From DATAEE01 sp036257535 (lineage in GTDB: Bacteria; Acidobacteriota; Vicinamibacteria; Vicinamibacterales; 2-12-FULL-66-21), in NCBI GenBank assembly GCA_036257535.1, contig DATAFJ010000089.1, positions 24,551-88,550 of the forward strand: DNA of 64,000 bases. The letters are read 5' to 3'. Shown here piece after piece: positions 50,697 through 59,411 of this stretch. The notes beneath the pieces were generated by a model, which searched no databases, was not told the origin of the DNA, and saw nothing but the letters and a program-made list of their open reading frames with translations. A program made the translations under genes and the position numbers. The first letter of the stretch is position 1; each line of letters starts with the position of its first letter.

Positions 50697-53438
50697 CTAT
50701 GGCCTGGCCATGAAGCGCTCGAAGAGCGTCTGATGTTTGTTGTCGAGGTCGACATTCTTGCCGGCGATGACGACGTGCGAGATGGTCGTGCGGATTTCGA
50801 GCGGATCGCCCTTCGACACGAGCAGGTTGGCATCCTTGCCCGGTTCGATGCTACCCATCCGATCCGCGACGCCGAGGATGTCGGCCGCGTTGATCGTCAG
50901 CGCCTTGATCGCTTCCTCGTGCGGCAGCCCCCACGCGACAGAGATCGCCGCGTTGTACGGAACGAGCCGGACGTTCGTGTTGTCGCCCGTCGCGAACGCG
51001 AACTTGATTCCAGCCTGGGCGAGCTCGCCGGCCGCCTGATAGCTGGCCGCGTGGAACATGTCCTCGCGCGAGGGGAGCGTCAGGACCGAGCCGAGAATGA
51101 CCGGGATGTTCTTCTCCTTGAGGAGCGGCGCCACGAGCGGCGCTTCCAGCCCACCCGTCAGGATCATGTTGACCTTGACGCGATCGGCGAAGGCCACCGC
51201 GTCACGGATGTCCGCTTCACGGTTCGCGGCGACGAAGAGCGGCGCCTTCTTCTCGACGATCGGCACGAGCGCTTCGAGCGACCAGTTGGTGAGTCGCTGA
51301 TCCTTCGGCACCTTCGCATACGCGCGCGCATCGTCCAGCAGCCGCGCGAGCCGCTCGAGCTTCTGATCGCGCTCCTTCTTGAGATCGTCGTAGGTCCGCT
51401 CCTGCTCCTGCGGCGACGGCGGCGGGCCGAAGAAGAATCCCGTGCGGCCGATGGTCGGGAAGGTGAAGCTCACGCCGGCCGTCTGCCGGATGGCCGCCTC
51501 TTCCCACGTCCATCCGTCGAGATTCATCACCGCCACCTGGCCACCGAGAATCCCGCCGGTGGGAACCACCGCCACCGTCGTGACGCCGTTGGCGCGCGCG
51601 ACCGGTATCGCGTCGCTGTCGGCCTGATAGGCCACGACGGCGCGAAGCTCCGGATTGAAGTCGAGCATCTCGCTCACGTCGTCGAACCCGCGCGGACCGG
51701 GCTCGGCGAGGCCGAGTGTCGTGCGCGCGTTGATGAAGCCCGGATAGACGTCCGCGCCCGCCGCGTCGATCGTCTTCGCCCCGGCCGGGACGCTGACGCC
51801 GGCGCCAACGGCTTCGATCTTCGAGCCGCGAATCACGATCGTCCCGCGCTCGATGACCGGCTTCGTCACCGGGTGAATGCGAGCGTTCGTGATCGCCCAG
51901 ACGGCGCGCTGCGCGGGCTGCTGGGAGCTCGCCGCGCCCGTCGTGCCCACCGTCGGCGTGGTGCCGTGGCCGTTTCCGTTCCCGGTTCCGTTTCCGTTGC
52001 CGTTCGGCTCTTCTTCCTTAGGCCTCGCGACCGTTGCGTCGCGAGGTTTGGGCGGTTCCTGCGCCTCGTTCGCCGTGGGCGCGCGCCGGTCCTGCTTCTC
52101 GGCGGTCAGCAGGCCTTCCTTCTCCTTGCGCATGTCCGTCAGCCGCCGCTCCTCGGCGATCCTGTCGTAGTAGGCGATCCCGTCGATGTACGTGCGCTCG
52201 GCGATGGCGTATGAGCTGAGCGGATGGTGCGACCAGATGACGACGTCCGCATCCTTGCCCTGCTCGAGCGATCCCACGCGGTTGTCGATCTTGAGCTGCT
52301 TCGCCGGATTGATCGTCACCAGCGCGAACGCCTCGTCGTCTGTGAGGCCGCCCCACTTCACCGACTTGGCCGCTTCTGTGTTCAGCCGGCGCGCGTGCTC
52401 GGCGCTGTCGGAGTTGATCGACACCAGCACGCCCTTGCGAACCATGATCGTCGCGTTATGCGGGATCGCGTCTTCCGCTTCGATCTTGTACCCCCACCAA
52501 TCGGAGAAAGAGGATGCGCCTGCGCCATGCGCCGCGATTTCCTTCGCGACCTTGTACCCTTCGAGCACGTGCTGAAGCGTCTGGATCTTGAAGCCCATCT
52601 CGTCGGCGAGCCGCAGCAGCATCAGGATCTCGTCGGCGCGATAGCAGTGCGCGTGCACGAGACGCTTGCCCTCCAGGATCTCCACGAGCGGCTCGAGCTG
52701 CAGATCGCGCGCCGGTGCGACGACGTCCTGGCCGGCGGCCTTCTTCTTCTCGTACTCGCGCCACGCGCGCTGGTAGGCCTTCGCGCGCGTGAAGGCGTCA
52801 CGAATCACGAACTCGACGCCTTCGCGCGTGATCGGGTAACGGCGCGGCCCGGTCTGGCCGAACTGCCGCATGTCCTTCGGGTTTTCGCCGAGGGCGAACT
52901 TGATCCCCGGCATCGCGCCCTCGAAGAGCAGCTCTTCCGCCCGTGTCTTGCCCCAGCGCAGCTTGATCACCGCGTTCTTCCCGCCGATCGGGTTCGCGCT
53001 CCCGTGCAGAACGTTCGCGGTCGTCAGCCCGCCGGCGAGATCGCGGTAGATGTTGATGTCGGTCGGGTCGAGGACGTCCTCGATGCCGGTCATCGACGAC
53101 ACCGTCGTGCCGCCCTCGTTGATCGAGTCGGCCGCGATGTGCGAGTGCGCGTCGATGATGCCGGGCGAGACGTACTTGCCGGTTGCATCGACAACCTCCG
53201 CGCCGGCGGGGACGTCGGCCGCCGCGCCGACGGCGGCAATCTTGCCGTCGCGCAAGACGATGGTCCCGTTCGGGATCGTTCCCTTCGTCACGGTCAGGAT
53301 CGTGGCGCCTTTGATGGCGACCACGCCCGCCGTGCGGCGCGCCGGCGCTGGCTGGCCCAGAAGTGAGGCGTTCGCCCCCGCCGTAAGCGCAAAGGCGACG
53401 GCGGTCAGCGTTAGACGGGACGGGGTTTTGAATGGCAC
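50697..53438 (-). CDS. Tandem two-domain amidohydrolase, secreted
   Basis: A 913-residue exported protein made of two amidohydrolase domains. The N-terminal domain (about 40-440) has KYVSPGIIDAHSHIAADS with the metal HxH, LVHAHCYRADEILMLLRLAD and SDSAEHARRLNTEAAK, so it looks catalytic. A Glu/Pro/Asn/Gly linker (PNGNGNGTGNGNGHGTT) joins it to the second domain (about 520-913: AGADVYPGFINARTTLGLAE), which lacks the HxH. GTG 53438 has a perfect GGGAGG site 7 nt upstream and a signal peptide (LTLTAVAFALTAGANA). ATG 53474 or 53471, just after hairpin d, would add 11-12 residues. Confidence 0.85.
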   Translation of the reverse strand: MPFKTPSRLTLTAVAFALTAGANASLLGQPAPARRTAGVVAIKGATILTVTKGTIPNGTIVLRDGKIAAVGAAADVPAGAEVVDATGKYVSPGIIDAHSHIAADSINEGGTTVSSMTGIEDVLDPTDINIYRDLAGGLTTANVLHGSANPIGGKNAVIKLRWGKTRAEELLFEGAMPGIKFALGENPKDMRQFGQTGPRRYPITREGVEFVIRDAFTRAKAYQRAWREYEKKKAAGQDVVAPARDLQLEPLVEILEGKRLVHAHCYRADEILMLLRLADEMGFKIQTLQHVLEGYKVAKEIAAHGAGASSFSDWWGYKIEAEDAIPHNATIMVRKGVLVSINSDSAEHARRLNTEAAKSVKWGGLTDDEAFALVTINPAKQLKIDNRVGSLEQGKDADVVIWSHHPLSSYAIAERTYIDGIAYYDRIAEERRLTDMRKEKEGLLTAEKQDRRAPTANEAQEPPKPRDATVARPKEEEPNGNGNGTGNGNGHGTTPTVGTTGAASSQQPAQRAVWAITNARIHPVTKPVIERGTIVIRGSKIEAVGAGVSVPAGAKTIDAAGADVYPGFINARTTLGLAEPGPRGFDDVSEMLDFNPELRAVVAYQADSDAIPVARANGVTTVAVVPTGGILGGQVAVMNLDGWTWEEAAIRQTAGVSFTFPTIGRTGFFFGPPPSPQEQERTYDDLKKERDQKLERLARLLDDARAYAKVPKDQRLTNWSLEALVPIVEKKAPLFVAANREADIRDAVAFADRVKVNMILTGGLEAPLVAPLLKEKNIPVILGSVLTLPSREDMFHAASYQAAGELAQAGIKFAFATGDNTNVRLVPYNAAISVAWGLPHEEAIKALTINAADILGVADRMGSIEPGKDANLLVSKGDPLEIRTTISHVVIAGKNVDLDNKHQTLFERFMARP

Positions 53439-53481
53439 GGGCGTTCCTCCCGAAGGACGGAAATTTATCATCATTCCCTTT

Positions 53482-53533
53482 GCGCTGGGGCCCCACCCCA
53501 GCGCCTGCCACGCCTCGCCCACGCTCGGCGCGG
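53482..53533 (-). promoter_or_regulatory. GC hairpin leader before tandem amidohydrolase (copy d)
   Basis: Minus-strand GCGCTGGGG, loop TGGGG, CCCCAGCGC (53504-53482) is a perfect 9-bp stem followed by AAAGGGA and ATG 53474. The upstream CCGAGCGTGGGCGAGGCGTG is shared with copy a. The GTG at 53438 with its own GGGAGG site makes it uncertain which start is used. Confidence 0.75.
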
Positions 53534-53551
53534 TCAGTGCGGCGCCGGATC

Positions 53552-55582
53552 CTACGGGGTAGTTGAGCGCGACTGCCCGAACAGGTATCGATCGAACCAC
53601 TCGAGGTTGTGCTCCATGGCGGCGCGCTGGGCCTTCGGCTTGTTCAGCCCATGGCCGAAGCCCTTGTAGACGATGAGCTTGGTCGGGACGCCCTGGTCCT
53701 GGAGTCCCTGATAGAGCTCGTAGGCGTTCGGAATGGGCACGCGCTGGTCAAGCTCGCCATGCTGAATCAACGTCGGCGTCCGCGCGCCCTTGATGTACGT
53801 GATGGGCGAGGTCTTCGCGTAGATCTGCGGATCGTCCCACGGCGTCGCTTTCAAGTACTGGCGCGTGAACGGGTGGATGTCGGTGTTGACGTAATACGTC
53901 ATCCAGTCAGAGATTCCCGCGCCGACCGAAATCGCTTTGAACCGCGCGCTGTCGTGGGTCGTCAGGAACGCCGAGATGTAGCCCCCCTGGCTCCAGCCCA
54001 TCGCGCCGACGCGATCGCGGTCGACGAGCCCCTGCGCGATCAGATGATCAACGCCCGATACGACGTCCCAGGCGTCGCCGACGCCGAGGTTCCGCACGTT
54101 CAGCGAGCGGAACTTCTCTCCATAGCCGGCGCTGCCGCGATAGTTCGGCTCGAGAACGAGCGCACCCTTCGAGAGCCAGATATCGATCGGGTAGACCGAG
54201 TTGGAACGGAACTTTGCCGGGCGAGAGATGCCCGTCGGCCCGCCGTGGATCACGACGAAGAGGGGATAGCGCTTGCCTGGCGAGAACGATGGAGGTTTGT
54301 GGAGCGCGCCCTCGATCGTCGTCCCGTCCGTGCTCTTCCATGAAATCACTTCGCTGGCGCCAAGCGTCCAGTCCTTGAGCTGCGCGCCCAGATCGGTGAG
54401 CGGCCGCGGCGACATCGTCGCGACGTCGGCCGTTGCAATCTCGGGAAAGGTGTCAGCGGCGCTCGTGAGGAACGCCGTTCTGCGGAAGTCCGACGTAAAC
54501 GTGAACGCGCCCGGAATTCCACCGGCATCCTTCGTCAGTTTCGAAAACGCTTTCGTCGCGGGGTCCATGCGATAGAGGTGCGAGTACGTGCGCTCGGCGG
54601 CGGAGAAGTAGATGCCGTCCACTCCCCAATCCAGCAGAATGGGGTCCTCATCGAACGCCTTGCTCAAGACGTCGATGTTTGGTCCGCCGGAAGCGGGCAC
54701 GACTGCGATGAGGCCGTTCGCATAGTAGAACCACTGATTCGCCATCGTCGTCTCGAACGCGATGCGCGTGCCGTCGGGCGACCATCGCGGACCCGTGTCC
54801 GGTCCATCCTGTGTCACGAGCTTGCTGACCGCCTTGTCCGCGACGCGGACGACGGAAATGTTGGCGGTGCCGCTGTTCGTAGGGTCGTCATTGATCCGGT
54901 GGTCGAACGCGATCTGCGAGCCGTCCGGCGCCCAGTCGAACGAGCCGACCGTGAGCGCTCCCTCGGTCAGCCGTTTCACGGCCTTCGAAGCGACATCGAC
55001 GACGTGGAGGTGGGTCATGAGGTGATCGTGATCGACGACCTGAAACTCTCCGTACTTCTTGTCGCGGTCCTTGAGCGTTTCGGGTTTCGGGTCCGTAGCG
55101 GTGAACGCGATCGACTTTCCGTCCGGAGACCAGGCGATCGCGCTGACGCCTTCGGGCGCGCTCTCCTTCGCGTCGGTCGTGAGCGGCTCGGCCTCGCCCC
55201 CCTCGGGATTGATCACGTAGACCTGACGTTTGTCGGTACGATCCGAGATGAACGCGAGCCGGCGCCCGTCCGGAGACCACGCCGGCGACGTGCTCGACTT
55301 CTTGCCACGCGTCAGCTGCCGCGGTTGTCCGGGCGCGTTCGCCGAGGCTCCGGCGCCCGAGTCGGCTTCGACGATCCAGATCTCCGTTTCGAACGCGTTG
55401 TCGTCCCAGTTCGTCTCGCGAACCGTGTACGCGACCAGGCGGCCGTCGGGCGAGATCGTGGGCGAGCCGGCGCGCCTGAGCTCGATCGCCTGATCGATCG
55501 TCGGCGTTCGATTGTCCTGGCGCACGGACGGCGCCGCGACGGCGAGCGCGTTCAGAACGACGAGGGTGAAACTGCGGCTCAT
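53552..55582 (-). CDS. S9 family peptidase (prolyl oligopeptidase type), secreted
   Basis: An intact 676-residue S9 serine peptidase. Signal peptide SFTLVVLNALAVAAPSV, then a propeller with SPDG blades (GSPTISPDGRLVAYTVRE, PAWSPDGRRLAFISDRT, IAWSPDGKSIAFTATDP) and a C-terminal alpha/beta hydrolase with RVGAMGWSQGGYISAFL (Ser), LIQHGELDQRVPIPNAYE (Asp) and VYKGFGHGLNKP (His). ATG 55582 is chosen as AAAGGA lies 6 nt upstream; ATG 55588 is too close to it. Paralogues at 25913, 21242 and 42309 suggest a protein-degrading lifestyle. Confidence 0.94.
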   Translation of the reverse strand: MSRSFTLVVLNALAVAAPSVRQDNRTPTIDQAIELRRAGSPTISPDGRLVAYTVRETNWDDNAFETEIWIVEADSGAGASANAPGQPRQLTRGKKSSTSPAWSPDGRRLAFISDRTDKRQVYVINPEGGEAEPLTTDAKESAPEGVSAIAWSPDGKSIAFTATDPKPETLKDRDKKYGEFQVVDHDHLMTHLHVVDVASKAVKRLTEGALTVGSFDWAPDGSQIAFDHRINDDPTNSGTANISVVRVADKAVSKLVTQDGPDTGPRWSPDGTRIAFETTMANQWFYYANGLIAVVPASGGPNIDVLSKAFDEDPILLDWGVDGIYFSAAERTYSHLYRMDPATKAFSKLTKDAGGIPGAFTFTSDFRRTAFLTSAADTFPEIATADVATMSPRPLTDLGAQLKDWTLGASEVISWKSTDGTTIEGALHKPPSFSPGKRYPLFVVIHGGPTGISRPAKFRSNSVYPIDIWLSKGALVLEPNYRGSAGYGEKFRSLNVRNLGVGDAWDVVSGVDHLIAQGLVDRDRVGAMGWSQGGYISAFLTTHDSARFKAISVGAGISDWMTYYVNTDIHPFTRQYLKATPWDDPQIYAKTSPITYIKGARTPTLIQHGELDQRVPIPNAYELYQGLQDQGVPTKLIVYKGFGHGLNKPKAQRAAMEHNLEWFDRYLFGQSRSTTP

Positions 55583-55602
55583 GTTCATTCCTTTGTGGCG
55601 GA

Positions 55603-56619
55603 CTACGTCGTGAGGACGACCTTGCCTATGTTCGATCTGTTCTGCAGATATCGATGCGCCTCGGCGGCCTGATCGAGCGGGAACGTCTTCGCGACGACGG
55701 CGCGCAGGCGGCCCGCTCTAAATTCGCTGAGGAGCAGCTCCATCAGCGGGCCCAGCTGCCGTTCTTCGCTCCAGAGATGAAGGACGTTCAGCCCGAACAC
55801 GCCGCGGTTCCGGCCGATCAGCGAGAACGGCTTGAACGATGGCAGCGCGCGCCAGGCGCGGAACGCGTGCCACCAGCTGCGGCGGTCACCGGTTACCACG
55901 GCCGACATGCCGAACATGACGAGCCGGCCGAGCGGCGCGAGCATCCGGTAGCTCGATGCGAAGCTCGCGCCTCCGAGTGGATCGAGGATGACATCGGCTC
56001 CGCGCCCATTCGTGAGCTTCATCACTTCGCGTTCGACATCGGCGTGCCGATAGTCGATGGCATGCTCCACACCGAACGCCGCGAGCGCGTGGTGCTTGGC
56101 GGCCGATGCGGTTCCCAGGATTCGGGCGCGGCGCAGCCGAGCCAGCTGCGCGGCGGCGATCCCGACACCGCCGCCCGCGTTGTGAATCAGCACCGTCTCG
56201 CCCGCGGCAACGTTCGCCATCCGATAGAGGGCGATCGCAGCTGTCAGAAACGTCACAGGGATTGCCGCCGCTTCGGCGTCGCTCAATCCGTCCGGCGTCT
56301 GGAACACGCGCGTGACCGGCGTCACCGCGACGTCGGAGTAGCCGCCGAACCGCGTCAGCGCGAGGACGCGGTCCCCCTCCGAGAGCGCCGTCACTCCCGA
56401 TCCGACCGCATCCACCACGCCGGACACCTCGTACCCGACCACCAGCGGGGGTTTCGGGGCGTCGGGATACAACCCGAGCCGCGCCAGAACGTCGGCGAAA
56501 TTGACGCCGGCCGCGCGGACGCGGATGCGTGCCTCCCCGGCGCCGGGCGTCGGGTCGGGCGCTTCCTCGGTGCGGAGCACGTCGGGCGGCCCGTACCGGC
56601 TGATGACCACCTGGCGCAT
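55603..56619 (-). CDS. Quinone oxidoreductase-like MDR protein
   Basis: A second MDR-superfamily reductase of 338 residues. GroES-like half: GAGEARIRVRAAGVNFADVL and LVVGYEVSGVVDAVGSGV. Cofactor-binding half: VLIHNAGGGVGIAAAQLARL and GADVILDPLGGASFASSYRM. It resembles the VAT1/synaptic vesicle-type quinone reductases and lacks catalytic zinc ligands. NADPH-dependent reduction of quinones or enones is probable. ATG 56619 (MRQVVISRYG) has a CAGG site 6 nt upstream. It lies 14 nt before the S9 gene's start codon region, so the two may form an operon. Confidence 0.9.
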   Translation of the reverse strand: MRQVVISRYGPPDVLRTEEAPDPTPGAGEARIRVRAAGVNFADVLARLGLYPDAPKPPLVVGYEVSGVVDAVGSGVTALSEGDRVLALTRFGGYSDVAVTPVTRVFQTPDGLSDAEAAAIPVTFLTAAIALYRMANVAAGETVLIHNAGGGVGIAAAQLARLRRARILGTASAAKHHALAAFGVEHAIDYRHADVEREVMKLTNGRGADVILDPLGGASFASSYRMLAPLGRLVMFGMSAVVTGDRRSWWHAFRAWRALPSFKPFSLIGRNRGVFGLNVLHLWSEERQLGPLMELLLSEFRAGRLRAVVAKTFPLDQAAEAHRYLQNRSNIGKVVLTT

Positions 56620-56771
56620 GAGACCTGAAGTATTCAACAATCAGCGAGTTACGATCCACCGGGCGCCGGGAATAGTCTGGCGGCCGGGGGTGTTGATGCA
56701 GGAGCGGCCGAGTTCCCGATTGCCGGCCGCGCGAGGACGTAGTATAGAAAGGTTCCCCAGGAGGCAACTGC

Positions 56772-57137
56772 ATGAAACGGGTCATCTCGAGTCTTACGGC
56801 CGCGTTGTTCGTCGCCGCGATGGCCGCGCCGATCGTCGCCGCTCCCGAAGCCAAGACGGTCAAGGGCGAAGTGGTCGACGTCCAGTGTCAGGCGAAGAAG
56901 GCGGAGAATACCGGCGAGGCGCACGAGAATTGCGCGGAGAGCTGCGCGAAAAAGGGCGCCAAGATGGGAATTCTCGCAGCTGACGGTGTCTACACGATCA
57001 CGGGCGACTACACCGCCGACAAGAACGCGAAGCTGATCGAGTTCGTCGCCAAGAAGGTCGAGGCGTCGGGCGAGGTCTCCGAGGTCGACGGTCAGAAGAC
57101 GATCAACGTCGCCTCGATGAAGCTCGCGGCGAACTAA
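56772..57137 (+). CDS. Small secreted Cys-containing protein, unknown
   Basis: A 121-residue exported protein. A clear signal peptide (VISSLTAALFVAAMAAPIVA) precedes a small domain with four-strand character: KTVKGEVVDVQCQAKKAENT, HENCAESCAKKGAKMGILAA, GVYTITGDYTAD and VEASGEVSEVDGQKTINVA. The three cysteines (C39, C54, C58) and the GEVVD...SGEV pattern resemble small OB-fold-like periplasmic proteins seen in acidobacteria. Function unknown; metal or heme binding cannot be judged. An AGGAGG site lies 6 nt before the ATG. The gene stands alone between convergent units. Confidence 0.85.
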   Translation: MKRVISSLTAALFVAAMAAPIVAAPEAKTVKGEVVDVQCQAKKAENTGEAHENCAESCAKKGAKMGILAADGVYTITGDYTADKNAKLIEFVAKKVEASGEVSEVDGQKTINVASMKLAAN

Positions 57138-57143
57138 CCTAGA

Positions 57144-57222
57144 TCAAGTACGAAGTACGAGATTCGAAGTACGAAGTAAGTTTGAAGTACTTCGAACCTC
57201 GAACTTTGTACTTCGTACTTGA
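57144..57222. repeat. Inverted heptamer array, units AAGTACG and TACTTCG
   Basis: Eleven 7-bp units run from AAGTACG (57146 on) to the complement TACTTCG (to 57222). A perfect 15-bp inverted repeat joins TCAAGTACGAAGTAC (57144-57158) to GTACTTCGTACTTGA (57208-57222). It sits between convergent genes and may act as a bidirectional terminator. Confidence 0.9.
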
Positions 57223-57231
57223 GCAAGCGTC

Positions 57232-58188
57232 CTACGATCGTACAAGCATCGTAAGCAAGGCCTTCTGTGTGTGAAGGCGATTCTCGGCCTGATCGAAGAC
57301 GACCGATGCCGGCGAGTCGATCACCTCGTCGGTGACCTCGGCGCCGCGGTGCGCCGGCAGGCAGTGCATGAAGAGCGCGCGCGGCGCCGCGTGCGCCATC
57401 AGCGCGCCGTTGACCTGGAAGGGCTCGAACGCCTCACGCCGCGCGTCCGCTTCCACCTCCTGTCCCATGGACGCCCAGACGTCGGTGTAGACCGCGTCGG
57501 CGCCGGCGACTGCCGCCACCGGATCGTTCGTGATCTCGACGGCGCCGCCGGAGCGCGCCGCTGCCTCGCACTCGCGGACGACCAGCTCCGGCAGCTCGTA
57601 TCCTGGCGGCGAGCCGACGCGCACGCGCGCGCCGCGCATGACGGCTCCGTGCGCGAGCGACGTCGCCACGTTGTTGCCGTCGCCGACGAACGTGATCGTG
57701 CGTCCCCGCACGGATCCCCAGCGCTCCTCGAGCGTGAGCAGATCCGCCAGCGCCTGACAGGGGTGCTGCTCGTCCGTCAGCGCGTTCACGACGTGCAGGC
57801 ACGGCGCGGCCCGGGCGAACTCGACCACTCTGGCCTGCGCGAACGTGCGAACGACCGCGGCTGACACCCAGCGCTCGAGATTACGGGCGACGTCGGCGAC
57901 GCTCTCGCGGCCGCCAAGCGCCACGTCTGCCGGAGGCTCGATCACTTCGCCTCCGAGCTCGCGGATCGCAATCTGGAACGTGGCCCGGGTCCGGAGCGAC
58001 GGCTTCTCGAACAGCAGTGCGACGTGCCGTCCTTCGAAGGGTCGATCGCCGGTCTTTCGCCCGAGCCCCGTCGAAGGGCCGACCCGGCGGCTCGCCTTCA
58101 TCGCTGCAGCCAGCCGCAGACACGCGTCCAGCTCGTCGGGCGAGAGGTCGAGAATCGACAGGAAGTCCTTGCTGGCAGCTGCAATCAC
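57232..58188 (-). CDS. argF: Ornithine carbamoyltransferase
   Basis: ArgF, 318 residues, making citrulline from ornithine and carbamoyl phosphate. Carbamoyl-phosphate site LLFEKPSLRTRATFQIA (SxRT), ornithine-carbamoyltransferase signature ALTDEQHPCQALADLLT and the HCLPAHRGAEVTDEVID motif are all present, which favours OTC over acetylornithine forms. GTG 58188 overlaps the argJ stop (GTGA); the longer frame from 58242 lacks support. It ends the minus-strand arg operon, followed by the heptamer array. Confidence 0.95.
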   Translation of the reverse strand: MIAAASKDFLSILDLSPDELDACLRLAAAMKASRRVGPSTGLGRKTGDRPFEGRHVALLFEKPSLRTRATFQIAIRELGGEVIEPPADVALGGRESVADVARNLERWVSAAVVRTFAQARVVEFARAAPCLHVVNALTDEQHPCQALADLLTLEERWGSVRGRTITFVGDGNNVATSLAHGAVMRGARVRVGSPPGYELPELVVRECEAAARSGGAVEITNDPVAAVAGADAVYTDVWASMGQEVEADARREAFEPFQVNGALMAHAAPRALFMHCLPAHRGAEVTDEVIDSPASVVFDQAENRLHTQKALLTMLVRS

Positions 58189-59411
58189 GTTCGGTACTCC
58201 GCGTTGATTCGCACGTACTCCGCGCTCAGATCGCATGTCCACATTCGCGCCACGTTCTTTCCGCTGCCGAGATCGACCTCGAGGCTGACCTCGCGGCCGC
58301 GGAGATGCTTCGCTGCCATCGGCGCGCGGTCGTCATGCGGTCGGCCGGCGGCAAAAAGCTCGACGTCGCCGATTCGCACCGCCGAGCGGTCGAGTTTCAG
58401 TGCCACGCCCGCCCGGCCCGCAACGGCGATGAGCCGGCCCCAGTTCGGATCGCCGCCGTGGACCGCGGTCTTGACCAGCAGCGAGTTGCAGATGGCGCGC
58501 GCCGCCTTCCGTGCGTCGGCGCCGCTCGCCGCGCCGCGCACCGTTACGGTGACGACCTTCGTCGCTCCCTCGCCGCCCCGGACGATGTCGATCGCGAGCG
58601 CCTGGCAGACGTCGGTGAGCAGCGCGACGAACGTACGGTATTCGCCTGGACCGATCGTGACGCCGCTCGCGCCGCTGGCGAGCAGAAACACGCAGTCGTT
58701 CGTCGAACACTCTCCGTCGACCGAGATCGCGTTGAAGCTGTCTGCGACGGCTTCCTTCAAGGCCTTCTGAAGCAGCGTGGGTTCAATCGCCGCATCCGTC
58801 GTCACCACGCCCAGCATCGTCGCGAGCTGCGGCTCGATCATCCCGGAGCCTTTCGCCATTCCGCCGACGCGCACGGTCGACCCATCGATCATGGTCGAGG
58901 CCGCATGCGACTTCGGGAACGGGTCGGTCGTCATGATCGCCTGCGCGGCGTCGGCGTCCCCGTTGCGTTCGAGCGCCTTAGCTGCCTTCGCGATGCCCCG
59001 GCCCGCTTTCGCGGCGTCGAGCGCGACGCCGATGACCCCGGTCGACGCGACGAGCACCTGTGCGGGCGTGACCGACAGCGCGCGTGCCGTATCGGCCGCC
59101 ATCGATTCGGCAACCGCCGCGCCATCTTCACCGGTGCACGCGTTGGCGCAGCCGCTGTTGATCACGACCGCGGCGGCGCGCCCGCGCGACCGGCGCAGGT
59201 GCGCGCGAGACAGCAGCACGGGCGCGGCAGGCGCCCGGTTCGTCGTGAATACGCCGGCGGCCGACGCCAGCTCGTCGCAGGCGACGAGCGCGAGATCGAG
59301 CGCGCCATTTGTCTTGATCCCGCAGGCGACGCCGGATGCGCGGAAGCCCAGCGGGGCAGTGACGCCCCCGGTCATCCGCTCGACTGCTTCTTCGGCGCGA
59401 TGCGCGATCAC
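58185..59411 (-). CDS. argJ: Glutamate N-acetyltransferase/ornithine acetyltransferase
   Basis: ArgJ, 408 residues, transferring acetyl from N-acetylornithine to glutamate. Family motifs: INSGCANACTGEDGAAVAE, MTTDPFPKSHAA and GGMAKGSGMIEPQLATMLG, the last containing the ATML Thr where the chain self-cleaves into alpha and beta. SVDGECSTNDCVFLLASG and AVHGGDPNWGRLIAVAGR are also conserved. GTG 59411 overlaps the upstream acetyltransferase stop (GTGA). Confidence 0.95.
   Translation of the reverse strand: MIAHRAEEAVERMTGGVTAPLGFRASGVACGIKTNGALDLALVACDELASAAGVFTTNRAPAAPVLLSRAHLRRSRGRAAAVVINSGCANACTGEDGAAVAESMAADTARALSVTPAQVLVASTGVIGVALDAAKAGRGIAKAAKALERNGDADAAQAIMTTDPFPKSHAASTMIDGSTVRVGGMAKGSGMIEPQLATMLGVVTTDAAIEPTLLQKALKEAVADSFNAISVDGECSTNDCVFLLASGASGVTIGPGEYRTFVALLTDVCQALAIDIVRGGEGATKVVTVTVRGAASGADARKAARAICNSLLVKTAVHGGDPNWGRLIAVAGRAGVALKLDRSAVRIGDVELFAAGRPHDDRAPMAAKHLRGREVSLEVDLGSGKNVARMWTCDLSAEYVRINAEYRT

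Noticed and set aside
57144..57222. Possible phage attachment site or IS end
   Set aside because: No integrase, transposase or target duplication nearby; the heptamer period explains the structure.
57232..58188. argF as acetylornithine or succinylornithine carbamoyltransferase
   Set aside because: FEKPSLRTR and HCLPAHRG are the usual ornithine carbamoyltransferase motifs, and argJ plus argG in the cluster fit the normal route.
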